13,543 nucleotides of DNA from contig JAHZHS010000047.1 in the NCBI GenBank assembly GCA_019420135.1, positions 1 through 13,543 on the forward strand. The letters are read 5' to 3'. Below the pieces are notes generated by a model. It searched no databases. It saw only the letters and a program-made list of their open reading frames with translations, and had not been told where the DNA came from. Positions 1 to 6,263 of this stretch are shown here, in pieces. Made by a program: the position numbers and the translations under genes. Source of the stretch: Oscillospiraceae bacterium. GTDB taxonomy: Bacteria > Bacillota > Clostridia > Oscillospirales > Ruminococcaceae. Every line of letters begins with the position of its first letter. Position 1 is the first letter of the stretch.

Positions 1-16
1 TCAAAACAGCTTATTT

Positions 17-45
17 ATTTTACCTCGTCAGAAGTCTTTTGTCAA
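17..45 (-). promoter_or_regulatory. Leftward sigma-A promoter (proximal)
   Basis: Read on the minus strand there is TTGACA (45-40), a 17-bp spacer and TAAAAT (22-17). Transcription would start near position 10 and leave the window to the left, so the gene served is not visible. It lies about 150 bp downstream of a second leftward promoter, giving a tandem arrangement. Confidence 0.7.
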
Positions 46-67
46 GAACTTTTTTTCGAGGTTTTTT

Positions 68-188
68 GCTGTCCGTCCGCCAGGCGATCCAAATGTTTCC
101 GCCGGATTTCCGAGCCTCCTGCTATCAGGAGCATGTCTCATTATGTCCGGTTTATCGCCATTTATCAGGCCCTGTCGTTCGCGACAGC
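68..188 (-). ncRNA. Candidate structured 5' leader RNA, family unknown
   Basis: The minus-strand RNA starting at the distal leftward promoter can fold into nested pairings. 183-188 pairs with 68-73 (GCUGUC/GACAGC), 154-159 with 83-88 (GGCGAU/AUCGCC), 146-150 with 102-106 (CCGGA/UCCGG), and 126-131 with 116-121 closes a 6-bp hairpin with a 4-nt loop. The first arm can instead form a local 6-bp hairpin with a CGAA loop (182-187 with 172-177), so two exclusive folds are possible. The closing arm begins at the predicted transcription start. The 3' side runs into an A-rich stretch with no U tract, so it looks like a leader and not a self-terminating RNA. I do not recognise a known riboswitch core. 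Confidence 0.4.
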
Positions 189-194
189 TTGACT

Positions 195-223
195 ATAATA
201 CATCTTCCCGGGCTAAATGTCAA
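195..223 (-). promoter_or_regulatory. Leftward sigma-A promoter (distal)
   Basis: On the minus strand: TTGACA (223-218), 17-bp spacer, TATTAT (200-195). The predicted start is near 188, exactly at the 5' arm of the structured leader. It is divergent from the coaX-like promoter. Between the two (224-417) lies AT-rich DNA in which I see no gene, only a weak 5-bp hairpin at 303-315. Confidence 0.75.
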
Positions 224-417
224 CACCTTTTTTTGATTTTTTCGATAAATTTTTCCATTCTTTTTTGTACATCCCTTATATCGGTTTTTCAGGCCGTTTC
301 CACCACAAAATGTGGGTTTCCCATAGTTTCAGCTTTTGGCCGCCAAACAGTCCCACCGGCCATGCTTCTTTATAATACATTATATAGAGCAAATGAGCCC
401 CACGCCGACAAGCGCTC

Positions 418-445
418 TTGCAATCCCGGCGTTTTCTTTTATAAT
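418..445 (+). promoter_or_regulatory. Promoter of the coaX-like gene
   Basis: TTGCAA (418-423), 16-bp spacer, TATAAT (440-445). The predicted start is near 452, giving a leader of about 25 nt that consists of little more than the ribosome binding site. No operator-like palindrome overlaps it. Confidence 0.7.
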
Positions 446-477
446 GGTAGTCACAACATAGATTGAGGAGGCTCACC

Positions 478-1257
478 ATGCTCCTGGCCATCAATATCGG
501 AAACTCCAACATCGTCTGCGGCGGATATACCGACGACGGCAAGCTGTCCTTTTGTACCAGGCTGTACTCGGACAGCGCCCTGAGCTCGGACGAGCTGACC
601 TACAAGATCATCAGTTTGCTGGATCTTTACGGCGTCTCTCCCCTGGAAATCACCGACGCCATCCTGTCCAGCGTGGTGCCTGCTCTGACGCCCCGGGTGC
701 GGGAGGCCATCGGCAAACTGAGCCAGGCTCCCCTGATGACGGTGGGCCCCGGCCTCAAGAGCGGTGTGCGCATCCGCATGGACAACCCTGCCCAGCTGGG
801 CGGTGAGTTGCTGTGTGCGGCGGTTTCCGCCCTGCGGCTGGCCAAGCCTCCCCTGGTGGTCATGACTGCCGATACCGCCGTGACCATGCTGGCCATTGAC
901 GGCGCGGGCAGCATTGTGGGCGGCGCCATTCTGCCCGCCCCTCAGCTGGCCCTGGCGGCCCTGGTGCGCAACACTGCCCAGCTGCCCCAGGTGGAGCTGG
1001 AAAGCCGCCCCAAGAGCATTCTGGGCTCCAATACGGCGGACAGCCTGCAGAGCGGCATCGTCAACGGGTCCGCCTCCATGCTGGAGGGCATGATCGCCCG
1101 CTTCCGCCAGGCGCTGGACGCCCCCGAAGCTCCGGTCATCGCCACCGGTGCTCTGCCTGCCAGCATTCGAGAGGCCTGCCGTGTGCCCATCCTTTACCGG
1201 GAGACGCTGATTCTGGACGGATTGTACGCCATCTGGCGCCGCAACGCCCGCCGCTGA
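478..1257 (+). CDS. coaX: Type III pantothenate kinase family protein (CoaX-like, divergent)
   Basis: CoaX phosphorylates pantothenate, the first step of coenzyme A synthesis, in the cytoplasm. The 259-residue product has the usual family length and the family's run of motifs: MLLAINIGNSN at the N terminus, GPGLKSGVRIRMDNPAQLG (90-108), the glycine-rich GGAILPAPQLALAAL (148-162), SGIVNGSASMLEG (192-204) and the C-terminal VIATGALP (220-227) and ILDGLYAIWRRN. The ATG at 478 is chosen because GAGGAGG (465-471) sits 6 nt upstream; a TTG at 463 would overlap that site. Odd points: the usual Asp of DxGNT is Asn6, the usual GADR is GGEL (108-111), and the usual DFGTATT reads TADTAVT (130-136). These positions carry conserved acidic residues in characterised CoaX. 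It is therefore a clear family member, but activity as a kinase is uncertain. It appears monocistronic, followed by the tRNA promoter. Confidence 0.85.
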   Translation: MLLAINIGNSNIVCGGYTDDGKLSFCTRLYSDSALSSDELTYKIISLLDLYGVSPLEITDAILSSVVPALTPRVREAIGKLSQAPLMTVGPGLKSGVRIRMDNPAQLGGELLCAAVSALRLAKPPLVVMTADTAVTMLAIDGAGSIVGGAILPAPQLALAALVRNTAQLPQVELESRPKSILGSNTADSLQSGIVNGSASMLEGMIARFRQALDAPEAPVIATGALPASIREACRVPILYRETLILDGLYAIWRRNARR

Positions 1258-1295
1258 CCGCCGGGCGGACTGTGTATTTTTTTGAAAAAAACTGC

Positions 1296-1324
1296 TTGAC
1301 AAACCCAACCCCCGGGGCTATAAT
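1296..1324 (+). promoter_or_regulatory. tRNA-Asn promoter
   Basis: A perfect consensus: TTGACA (1296-1301), 17-bp spacer, TATAAT (1319-1324), with a C/G-rich run within the spacer. The predicted start is near 1331, so the precursor begins with a 7-bp hairpin (1330-1336 pairing with 1340-1346, loop TCA) ahead of the tRNA. Confidence 0.9.
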
Positions 1325-1354
1325 AAGAAAGCTGATTCAATCAGCTGCTTTTAT

Positions 1355-1431
1355 TGCCCCTTAGCTCAGTCGGTTAGAGCACCTGACTGTTAATCAGGGT
1401 GTCCTCGGTTCAAGTCCGAGAGGGGCAGCCA
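1355..1431 (+). tRNA. tRNA-Asn (GUU)
   Basis: A full cloverleaf is visible: acceptor arm TGCCCCT (1355-1361) with AGGGGCA (1421-1427), discriminator G1428, and encoded CCA (1429-1431). The anticodon stem CCTGA (1382-1386) pairs with TCAGG (1394-1398), and the loop CTGTTAA holds the anticodon GTT (1389-1391), which reads asparagine codons AAC and AAU. The T loop GGTTCAAGTCC is canonical. It is a single-gene transcription unit with its own promoter and terminator. Confidence 0.97.
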
Positions 1432-1436
1432 CCAAG

Positions 1437-1469
1437 CCGATCAACCGGAAGGTTGATCGGTCTTTTTTT
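1437..1469 (+). terminator. Intrinsic terminator of tRNA-Asn
   Basis: A perfect 10-bp stem (CCGATCAACC at 1437-1446 with its complement at 1451-1460), GGAA loop, then TCTTTTTTT (1461-1469). It begins six nucleotides after the tRNA CCA end. Confidence 0.93.
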
Positions 1470-1530
1470 ACTTTCCGGCAAAATCGGCAGCAAAGGCAAC
1501 ACACTCTTTTATCCGAGGAGGGAAACCGTT

Positions 1531-2040
1531 ATGCAAAATCCATGCTATACCATCCGCAAAGCCCGGGAAGAAGATGCGGTCGGCATCGGAAAAGTGCACT
1601 ACAACGGGTGGATCGACACCTACAGCGATCTTTTGCCTCCGGCTATGATTGCCTCCCTTTCCGAGGAGCGGAGCATCCGCATCTTCCAGAAAGAGGGCTG
1701 CAAAAATATGTACGTTGCCACTGTAAACGGCGATGTGGTGGCTTTTTGCGGCTACGGAATGTGGCGCGGCACCGGGGCCGAAGAACCGCCTGCCGGGGAA
1801 GGCGAAATCGTCGGCATTTATGTCCTGACTCCATTTCAGCGCAATGGAATCGGGAAAGCTCTGCTGGAGCAGGCAGAACGGGAGCTGAAACTGCAGGGCT
1901 TTTCCACCGTCTCCCTGTGGGTCCTGGAGGGGAACACGAAAGCGCAGGCTTTTTATGAAGCCATGGGGTTCCAGAATGTGGCAGTGAAAAAGAGATCCGG
2001 CCCCCTGTGTGAGGCAAAGGAGACGAAATCCTTAGAATAG
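1531..2040 (+). CDS. GNAT family N-acetyltransferase
   Basis: The 169-residue product is a single GNAT domain, the fold that moves an acetyl group from acetyl-CoA to an amine. The core is visible: the beta4/motif A region EIVGIYVLTPFQRNGIGKAL (92-111), with the acetyl-CoA pyrophosphate loop Q/RxxGxG/A at Q103-RNGIG-K109, then the motif B region VSLWVLEGNTKAQAFYEAMG (127-146), typical of the RimI-like group. The start at 1531 is set by GAGGAGGG at 1515-1522; an in-frame extension upstream to 1399 would run through the tRNA and its terminator and is rejected. No clear promoter is seen between the tRNA terminator and the gene, so its expression may depend on read-through or on a weak promoter. 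The substrate (small molecule, ribosomal protein or antibiotic) cannot be told from the sequence. Confidence 0.85.
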   Translation: MQNPCYTIRKAREEDAVGIGKVHYNGWIDTYSDLLPPAMIASLSEERSIRIFQKEGCKNMYVATVNGDVVAFCGYGMWRGTGAEEPPAGEGEIVGIYVLTPFQRNGIGKALLEQAERELKLQGFSTVSLWVLEGNTKAQAFYEAMGFQNVAVKKRSGPLCEAKETKSLE

Positions 2041-2120
2041 AAACCGCGAACCATCCTGCTGCACCTCCACATAGGAAATCAAAGCAGGAAAACGCTTTTG
2101 GCAGAAACACGCCATCCGGG

Positions 2121-2154
2121 CGGAAGAACAGACGTTCTTCCGTCTTTTTGTTTT
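2121..2154 (+). terminator. Intrinsic terminator after the acetyltransferase
   Basis: A 9-bp perfect stem (CGGAAGAAC 2121-2129 with GTTCTTCCG 2134-2142), AGAC loop, followed by TCTTTTTGTTTT. It separates the acetyltransferase from the lipoprotein gene. Confidence 0.85.
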
Positions 2155-2259
2155 GTTCCGGCGGCATTCCGGCGTTACAACCCGGATACAATCCCCTGCT
2201 ATCCTAAGGTCAGGCGCTTTTCAGGGTGCCGGATTTCTTCGAAAGGCAGGTAACCGTCC

Positions 2260-3570
2260 ATGACTCTCCCCTCATTCCCCGCCCGTTTTGTCCCCCGCCT
2301 GACCGCCGGAGCCATGACACTGGTCATGCTGGCCGGATGCAGCCCCGCCGCCCCGGACAGTCTCTCCCCCTCCACCGGCGCCGTCACCGAGACCGTGCAG
2401 AGCACCGATCCCCTTCCCGCTCCCTCCGGGGACCTGCGGCTGGTCTCCTCCGGCTATGGGGTCATCACCAGCAGCGGCGTCGCCACCAGCGAGGGCTACT
2501 ACGGTGTGGAATCCTTCCAGCCGGGCACAGTCAGGGTGGTCTACACCGACTACGCCTCCTGCACCCGCACCTGCCTATGCGCCGACCCCAACTGTACCCA
2601 CGACAGCGATGCCTGCACCGCCTGGTTTTCCCCCGCGGGCAGTACCGCTCTCTTTGCCGCGGCGGACGGGCAGACCCTCTATCTGGCAGTCACCAGTCTG
2701 GCGGACAGTGAATGCCCCGGCATTCTCTACGCCTTTGCCCCCGACGGCAGCGACCGCCGGGAGGTCTACCGCCTGAGCGGAAAGGAATTTGCCTTCGGCG
2801 GGGTGGCCGAGAGCGGTTCCACCCTCTATCTGGAGATTCAGGTGTACGACCCGGACACCGATACCATAACCTGGGAGATTCTTGCCCTTGACCCGGCCAC
2901 CGGGGAGGCCGGCACCCTCTTTACCACCGACCAGCCCGGCGACCGTCTGACCAGCGCCTGGGAAAACCGCCTGGTATTCGATTCGGTCTCCGACAGCACC
3001 CGCAGCTACTACACGGTGGACGTCACCACCGGGGAAAAGAGCGCTCCCCTCTACTCCTACGACTACACCGCCCAGAACCGCATCGAGCAGGCAAAGGACG
3101 GTTTTGTGTACAGTCTGCGTCCCGGGGAGGGGGACCAGTGGGATCTCTTCCGGGTCACGCTGGAGACCGGCGAGGAGGAAAAGCTTGCCGCCGGCATTCC
3201 CATCTACGACGCCGACGGCACCCGGTTTTCGGGCTTTTTCGACAACCACGCGGAGATCGACACCTCCGACACCCGGGACATGGAAAACATCCGGCCGCTG
3301 AAATATTCGGTGGACCTTTCCACCGGGGAGGTGCGCCAGAGCACCCTGTCCTACCAGCGCAACGGCAACGTCACCTTCGCCTTCATTCTGGCCGAGACAT
3401 CCTCGGATTTTCTGGTGCGCAGCGGCTCCGGCAGCCGCACCGTGACGGTGGTGGACGAGAACGGGACCCCCTCTCAGGTGGAGGACACCGTCCCCCAATA
3501 CGCCCTGATCGCCAAGAGCGACTACTGGAGCAGCAACCCCGCCTACCGGGAGATCCTGGATACATTCTGA
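2260..3570 (+). CDS. Secreted lipoprotein of unknown function with a Cys/His cluster
   Basis: The 436-residue product begins with a lipoprotein signal peptide: a basic/hydrophobic stretch ending in the lipobox LAGC with the acylated Cys at 27, followed by a Pro/Ser/Thr-rich tether to about residue 57. It should be anchored to the outer face of the membrane. The rest is beta-rich, with recurring segments of the kind DGxTLYLAV, APDGSDRREVYRL, LDPATGEAGTL and VDVTTGEKSAPLY, as in proteins built from beta-propeller blades; this fold call is inference. A compact cluster of Cys101, Cys105, Cys107, Cys112, His114 and Cys119 sits after the first blade-like stretch. From memory, similar CxxPxCxHxxxxC motifs recur in clostridial lipoproteins of unknown role. 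No weighty promoter was found; TTACAA (2175-2180), 19 bp, TATCCT (2200-2205) is a weak candidate. The gene stands alone between two terminators. No enzymatic motif is seen. Confidence 0.8.
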   Translation: MTLPSFPARFVPRLTAGAMTLVMLAGCSPAAPDSLSPSTGAVTETVQSTDPLPAPSGDLRLVSSGYGVITSSGVATSEGYYGVESFQPGTVRVVYTDYASCTRTCLCADPNCTHDSDACTAWFSPAGSTALFAAADGQTLYLAVTSLADSECPGILYAFAPDGSDRREVYRLSGKEFAFGGVAESGSTLYLEIQVYDPDTDTITWEILALDPATGEAGTLFTTDQPGDRLTSAWENRLVFDSVSDSTRSYYTVDVTTGEKSAPLYSYDYTAQNRIEQAKDGFVYSLRPGEGDQWDLFRVTLETGEEEKLAAGIPIYDADGTRFSGFFDNHAEIDTSDTRDMENIRPLKYSVDLSTGEVRQSTLSYQRNGNVTFAFILAETSSDFLVRSGSGSRTVTVVDENGTPSQVEDTVPQYALIAKSDYWSSNPAYREILDTF

Positions 3571-3583
3571 GCCCCCAGAAACC

Positions 3584-3627
3584 AATGCGCCGGACAGCAA
3601 GGCTTTCCGCTGTCCGGCGCATTTTTT
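3584..3627 (+). terminator. Intrinsic terminator after the lipoprotein
   Basis: A 15-bp perfect stem (3584-3598 pairing with 3609-3623), 10-nt loop, and a T run to 3627. It lies between converging genes. The minus-strand side lacks a good T run, so it serves mainly the plus strand. Confidence 0.9.
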
Positions 3628-3645
3628 ACAGGATGAAGGGTATTG

Positions 3646-4137
3646 TCACGAGGTGGATTTCCCCGCACAGCCGCCTTCCAGGACGCACTGCCACAGCAGG
3701 GCAAGAATGCACCACAGCAGGCTGAGAATCTCCGGGTGGTTCATCACCGCAAGCCCCACACCGAAGGGCAGGGGCGGCCACACCGTCAGAAGGACAAAGC
3801 CGCTGGTCCAATAGATCAGCGCCGCCGCCAGAAGCAGGCATATCACCCGTACCGCCAGCCGGGCCCGGCCTTTCAGCGCCACAAGCATGGCCTTGCCCGC
3901 CCGCCAGTCCATCCAGCCCAGGACAAAGAAGCAGGCGCTCCCCCAGGCAAGGGGCACCGCCGCAAACTGACGGATGCTGCTGAGCAGGAAGAGGCTGATC
4001 CCCGGGAAAAGTCCGGACAGCCAATGGCGGGGGGACGCGGCAGCGTCGGCAGTGGGCAATGCCAGCGCCACGGCCAGCAGCAGCAAGACTGCGATGCCCC
4101 GGAGCACAAGAGTTTTCGGGAATTTGACAGCAGACAT
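3646..4137 (-). CDS. Small multi-span membrane protein of unknown function
   Basis: The 163-residue product is not recognised as a named family. Hydrophobic segments are visible at about residues 12-30 (VLRGIAVLLLLAVALALP), 43-56, 60-76, 93-117 (a long Leu/Ala/Val stretch ending in WTSGFVLLTVW) and 134-152 (PEILSLLWCILALLWQCVLE), so four or five membrane passes are likely, with short basic loops such as KGRAR between them. The start is fixed by AAAAGGAGG (4155-4147 on the minus strand) nine nucleotides upstream. It is the only complete minus-strand gene in the window, converges on the lipoprotein gene, and has its own promoter. It is transcribed divergently from the PHP-type hydrolase, but nothing in the sequence ties the two functions together. 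A real gene is supported by the ribosome binding site, the promoter and the coherent membrane topology. Confidence 0.75.
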   Translation of the reverse strand: MSAVKFPKTLVLRGIAVLLLLAVALALPTADAAASPRHWLSGLFPGISLFLLSSIRQFAAVPLAWGSACFFVLGWMDWRAGKAMLVALKGRARLAVRVICLLLAAALIYWTSGFVLLTVWPPLPFGVGLAVMNHPEILSLLWCILALLWQCVLEGGCAGKSTS

Positions 4138-4220
4138 GACGGTGCGCCTCCTTTTCTTTAGGGCCGGCGCAAGCCCCGCATGGAGCCAGGCAGGAGCCGG
4201 CCGGTCTGTTTCCTGTCTTC

Positions 4221-4249
4221 AGGATACCAGATGCCGCCGGGCCCGTCAA
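4221..4249 (-). promoter_or_regulatory. Promoter of the small membrane protein
   Basis: On the minus strand: TTGACG (4249-4244), 17-bp spacer, TATCCT (4226-4221). The predicted start near 4214 gives a leader of about 75 nt to the ATG at 4137. Confidence 0.65.
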
Positions 4250-4425
4250 TCCGCCCGCACGGCATTCCGGAGGAGGAGGGGCGAGCCCTCATGCGGGGAT
4301 TTTTATTTACATTTCAGGTTGAAACCGGTTTTACTGCATATCGTATTTTTTCTTGTTTTTCTGTGCAGATCCCGCAGCCGCGGGGACCGTCTCTTTTGGT
4401 TTTCCTTTCTATCCACTCGAATGTC

Positions 4426-4454
4426 TTTACAAACCCAAAGCAACATGATACAGT
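4426..4454 (+). promoter_or_regulatory. Promoter of the PHP-type hydrolase
   Basis: TTTACA (4426-4431), 17-bp spacer, TACAGT (4449-4454). The predicted start is near 4461, about 80 nt before the ATG. The -10 is not perfect, so control by an activator is possible, but no clear site is seen. Confidence 0.6.
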
Positions 4455-4543
4455 TAACCTAAATCGACACACAACCGCCGCGGCAGCTGCACCCGGACGC
4501 GCCCTGTACAACAGCCGCAGCACACTGCAAACGAGGTGACACC

Positions 4544-6073
4544 ATGCAGTACCAACATCTTTGGGCAGACATGCATTCCAACCCGCATCACCACCAGATG
4601 GACCAGCTGGATCAGTGGTATCAGCACGCCAAGGAGGTCATGGACTTCTGGCCCATTGCCTACTATCCCTTCGGCATCCGGCGCACCCCCACCGGGGGCG
4701 AGCTGGAGGACCTGATTCCCGCGGATCAGCGGCAGGCCGACTGGCAGGCCGTGCTGGAGCTGGCCCGCAAGGCGGAGGCGGAGGGCTGGCCGCTGTTCCC
4801 CGGCTACGAGTGGCAGGGCAACGGCAGCGACGGCGACCACAATGTGTTTTTCCCCACCACCGACGGGGAGATGCTCCATCCCATGACCTACACCGAGCTG
4901 CGGGATGCGCTCAAATCCACCGGGGCCATTGCCATTCCCCACCATGTAGCCTACCAGCCGGGCAGCCGTGGCAAGAACTGGGCCACCCACGACCCGGAAT
5001 TTTCTCCCTTTGCCGAGATCTATTCCAGCCACGGCAGCAGCGAGAACGATGACGGTCCCCTGCCCATGGAGCGTCACGAGCATATGGGTCCCCGCACCAG
5101 TGTCACCTGCTATGAGGCGGGGCTGGACCAGGGCATCGAGGTGGGCTGCATCGCCTCCGGCGACAACCACACCGTTCCCGGCGAGTGTGACCACGGCATG
5201 ATGTGCGTCCTGGCCGCCAGCCGCAGCCGGGAGGATATCTGGCAGGGCCTGAAAGCCCGCCGGGTGTACGGCGTCAGCCGCACCCGCATGACCATCGACT
5301 GCACGCTGGGCGGTGCGCCCATCGGCGCCCGGGTCGCTCCCGGCCCCGCCGAGCTGTCCCTGGACCTGACCGCCGCCAACGCGGTGGACCGGGTGGAGGT
5401 CCTGAAGGACAACATCCTGGAGACCATGCTGGTTCACTCCGGCACCTGGGAGCGCCAGCCCCTGCCCGAGCGCTTCGCCTTCAAGTTTGAGGTGGAGTTC
5501 GGCTGGGGTCCCGAGACCCGGCTCTTCCCCGACGCAGCGGAAAAGGTCTGGCAGGGCCGCCTGGAGGTTCCCGGCCGCATTCTGGGCGTGGAAAAGATGT
5601 GGAACAGCTTCGGCCAGCAGATTCTGGATCAGCAGGAGAACAGCTGTGATTTCCGCATGACCACCCATCGCGGCACCGAGACCGGCAAATGGATGGGTCC
5701 CAGCCAGGTCCGCCGGGAAAGCCTGGTCTTTGAGGTGGAAGGCGGCATCGACGACGTGCTGCAGCTGACGGTGGACGGGGAGACCTATCCCCTGCCGGTG
5801 CGCCAGATCCTTCAGGGCACCCGTATCTACGCCCAGTACAGGCAGAGCGAGGAGCGCATCACCGAAAAGTTCGGCCCCACTCCCCATTACCGGGATGACT
5901 TCATCTGGCATTGCGCCTTCCAGTTCCGGGTCCACCGGGCAGCCCCCCAGGCAGCCTACAACCTGCACCATACCCTGCCCATCACGCTGCAGGCCGGAAG
6001 CCAGTACCGTCTGCGCGTCTGGCTGAAAAACGGAGACGCCGCCTGGCTCAGCCCCTTTTTTTGTCGGAAATAA
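4544..6073 (+). CDS. PHP-type metallohydrolase, DUF3604-like
   Basis: The 509-residue product has an N-terminal PHP-like metal-binding domain of about 250 residues. PHP domains are hydrolases, mostly phosphoesterases, that bind metals through scattered His and Asp residues. Visible candidates are Asp9/His11 (LWADMHSN), Glu89 (GYEW), His99 (DHNVFF), His133/His134 (IPHHVAY), Glu158/His163 (AEIYSSHGSSE) and Asp207/His209 (SGDNHT). The combination of YEW, then an HNV strand, then EIYSSHGSSE is what I associate with the DUF3604 group. Residues about 265-500 form a beta-rich region without known catalytic motifs. No signal peptide is present, so it is cytoplasmic. The start has GAGGTGA (4533-4539) just upstream and matches the usual PHP N terminus. 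The gene has its own promoter and no obvious terminator of its own before the promoter at 6077. The substrate is unknown, and the ABC importer downstream is separately promoted. Confidence 0.8.
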   Translation: MQYQHLWADMHSNPHHHQMDQLDQWYQHAKEVMDFWPIAYYPFGIRRTPTGGELEDLIPADQRQADWQAVLELARKAEAEGWPLFPGYEWQGNGSDGDHNVFFPTTDGEMLHPMTYTELRDALKSTGAIAIPHHVAYQPGSRGKNWATHDPEFSPFAEIYSSHGSSENDDGPLPMERHEHMGPRTSVTCYEAGLDQGIEVGCIASGDNHTVPGECDHGMMCVLAASRSREDIWQGLKARRVYGVSRTRMTIDCTLGGAPIGARVAPGPAELSLDLTAANAVDRVEVLKDNILETMLVHSGTWERQPLPERFAFKFEVEFGWGPETRLFPDAAEKVWQGRLEVPGRILGVEKMWNSFGQQILDQQENSCDFRMTTHRGTETGKWMGPSQVRRESLVFEVEGGIDDVLQLTVDGETYPLPVRQILQGTRIYAQYRQSEERITEKFGPTPHYRDDFIWHCAFQFRVHRAAPQAAYNLHHTLPITLQAGSQYRLRVWLKNGDAAWLSPFFCRK

Positions 6074-6076
6074 CTC

Positions 6077-6104
6077 TTGACATCTGTTTAATGAATGCTA
6101 TAAT
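6077..6104 (+). promoter_or_regulatory. Strong promoter of a very short transcription unit
   Basis: Perfect hexamers TTGACA (6077-6082) and TATAAT (6099-6104) with a 16-bp spacer, starting four bases after the hydrolase stop codon. The predicted start is near 6111, only about 20 nt before a strong terminator hairpin. Confidence 0.8.
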
Positions 6105-6110
6105 GGGTTA

Positions 6111-6164
6111 CATCAACAAGGTTGACCCACAAAGCGGTGGAACGCAGGTTCCGCCGCTTTTTTT
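6111..6164 (+). ncRNA. Candidate orphan small RNA or attenuated leader (about 50 nt)
   Basis: The RNA between the promoter at 6077-6104 and the terminator ending at 6164 has no open reading frame with a ribosome binding site. Its 5' part can form TCAAC (6113-6117) with GTTGA (6121-6125), loop AAG. Its 3' part is the terminator hairpin. It may be an independent small RNA, or the first stage of an attenuated leader for the ABC importer 190 bp downstream. I do not recognise a family. Confidence 0.5.
6131..6164 (+). terminator. Intrinsic terminator
   Basis: A 13-bp stem (6131-6143 with 6148-6160, one T-G wobble), GCAG loop and T run 6158-6164. It terminates the short transcript and probably also any read-through from the hydrolase gene. 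Confidence 0.9.
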
Positions 6165-6178
6165 GTCGGCTTTTGTTC

Positions 6179-6188
6179 TTTGTACAAT
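6179..6188. repeat. TTTGTACAAT, left copy of an inverted pair
   Basis: This 10-mer contains the palindrome TTGTACAA and is the exact inverted repeat of 6254-6263. Both copies lie upstream of the ABC importer promoter, so they could be operator sites or the arms of a long-range RNA stem. Confidence 0.5.
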
Positions 6189-6253
6189 AAAACGGATTGT
6201 AAAGCACGTGGCCATGGCATCATGACTGCGTTGTTCCGTGAGCCTTTGTGCAG

Positions 6254-6263
6254 ATTGTACAAA
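6254..6263. repeat. ATTGTACAAA, right copy of an inverted pair
   Basis: Exact inverted repeat of 6179-6188, 65 bp away, again centred on TTGTACAA. It runs directly into the A-rich arm of the hairpin at 6264-6290. Confidence 0.5.

Larger units (their letters stand above)
4138..4543. other. 406-bp divergent intergenic region
   Basis: No credible gene is seen here. It holds the leftward promoter of the membrane protein (4221-4249) and the rightward promoter of the hydrolase (4426-4454). Between them is a terminator-like element: CCCGCA (4254-4259) pairs with TGCGGG (4292-4297) around an inner AGGG/CCCT hairpin, followed by GATTTTTATTT. There is also a 10-bp palindrome AAACCGGTTT (4322-4331) and a 5-bp CCCGC/GCGGG hairpin near 4370. 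Confidence 0.6.

Noticed and set aside
143..466. 107-codon plus-strand frame in the left intergenic region
   Set aside because: A CAGGAG lies upstream, but it is the arm of a hairpin; the frame crosses two promoters and the leader of the coaX-like gene and has no family resemblance.
451..1308. 285-codon minus-strand frame opposite the coaX-like gene
   Set aside because: Shadow frame rich in Gly/Gln/His/Ala that overlaps the tRNA promoter; the sense strand encodes an evident CoaX family protein.
1399..1530. N-terminal extension of the acetyltransferase frame
   Set aside because: It would start inside the tRNA and run through its terminator, while a perfect ribosome binding site precedes the ATG at 1531.
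4322..4331. AAACCGGTTT palindrome with TTGAAA as a possible promoter
   Set aside because: No acceptable -10 lies at the right distance and a 10-bp palindrome alone is weak evidence for an operator.
4454..5971. 505-codon minus-strand frame opposite the PHP-type hydrolase
   Set aside because: Shadow frame; it would run across the hydrolase promoter and lacks recognisable domains.
6131..6160. T-box riboswitch upstream of the ABC importer
   Set aside because: GGTGGAAC resembles the T-box antiterminator, but only about 20-30 nt separate promoter and hairpin, leaving no room for stem I and a specifier loop, and the consensus ACCGCG is broken.
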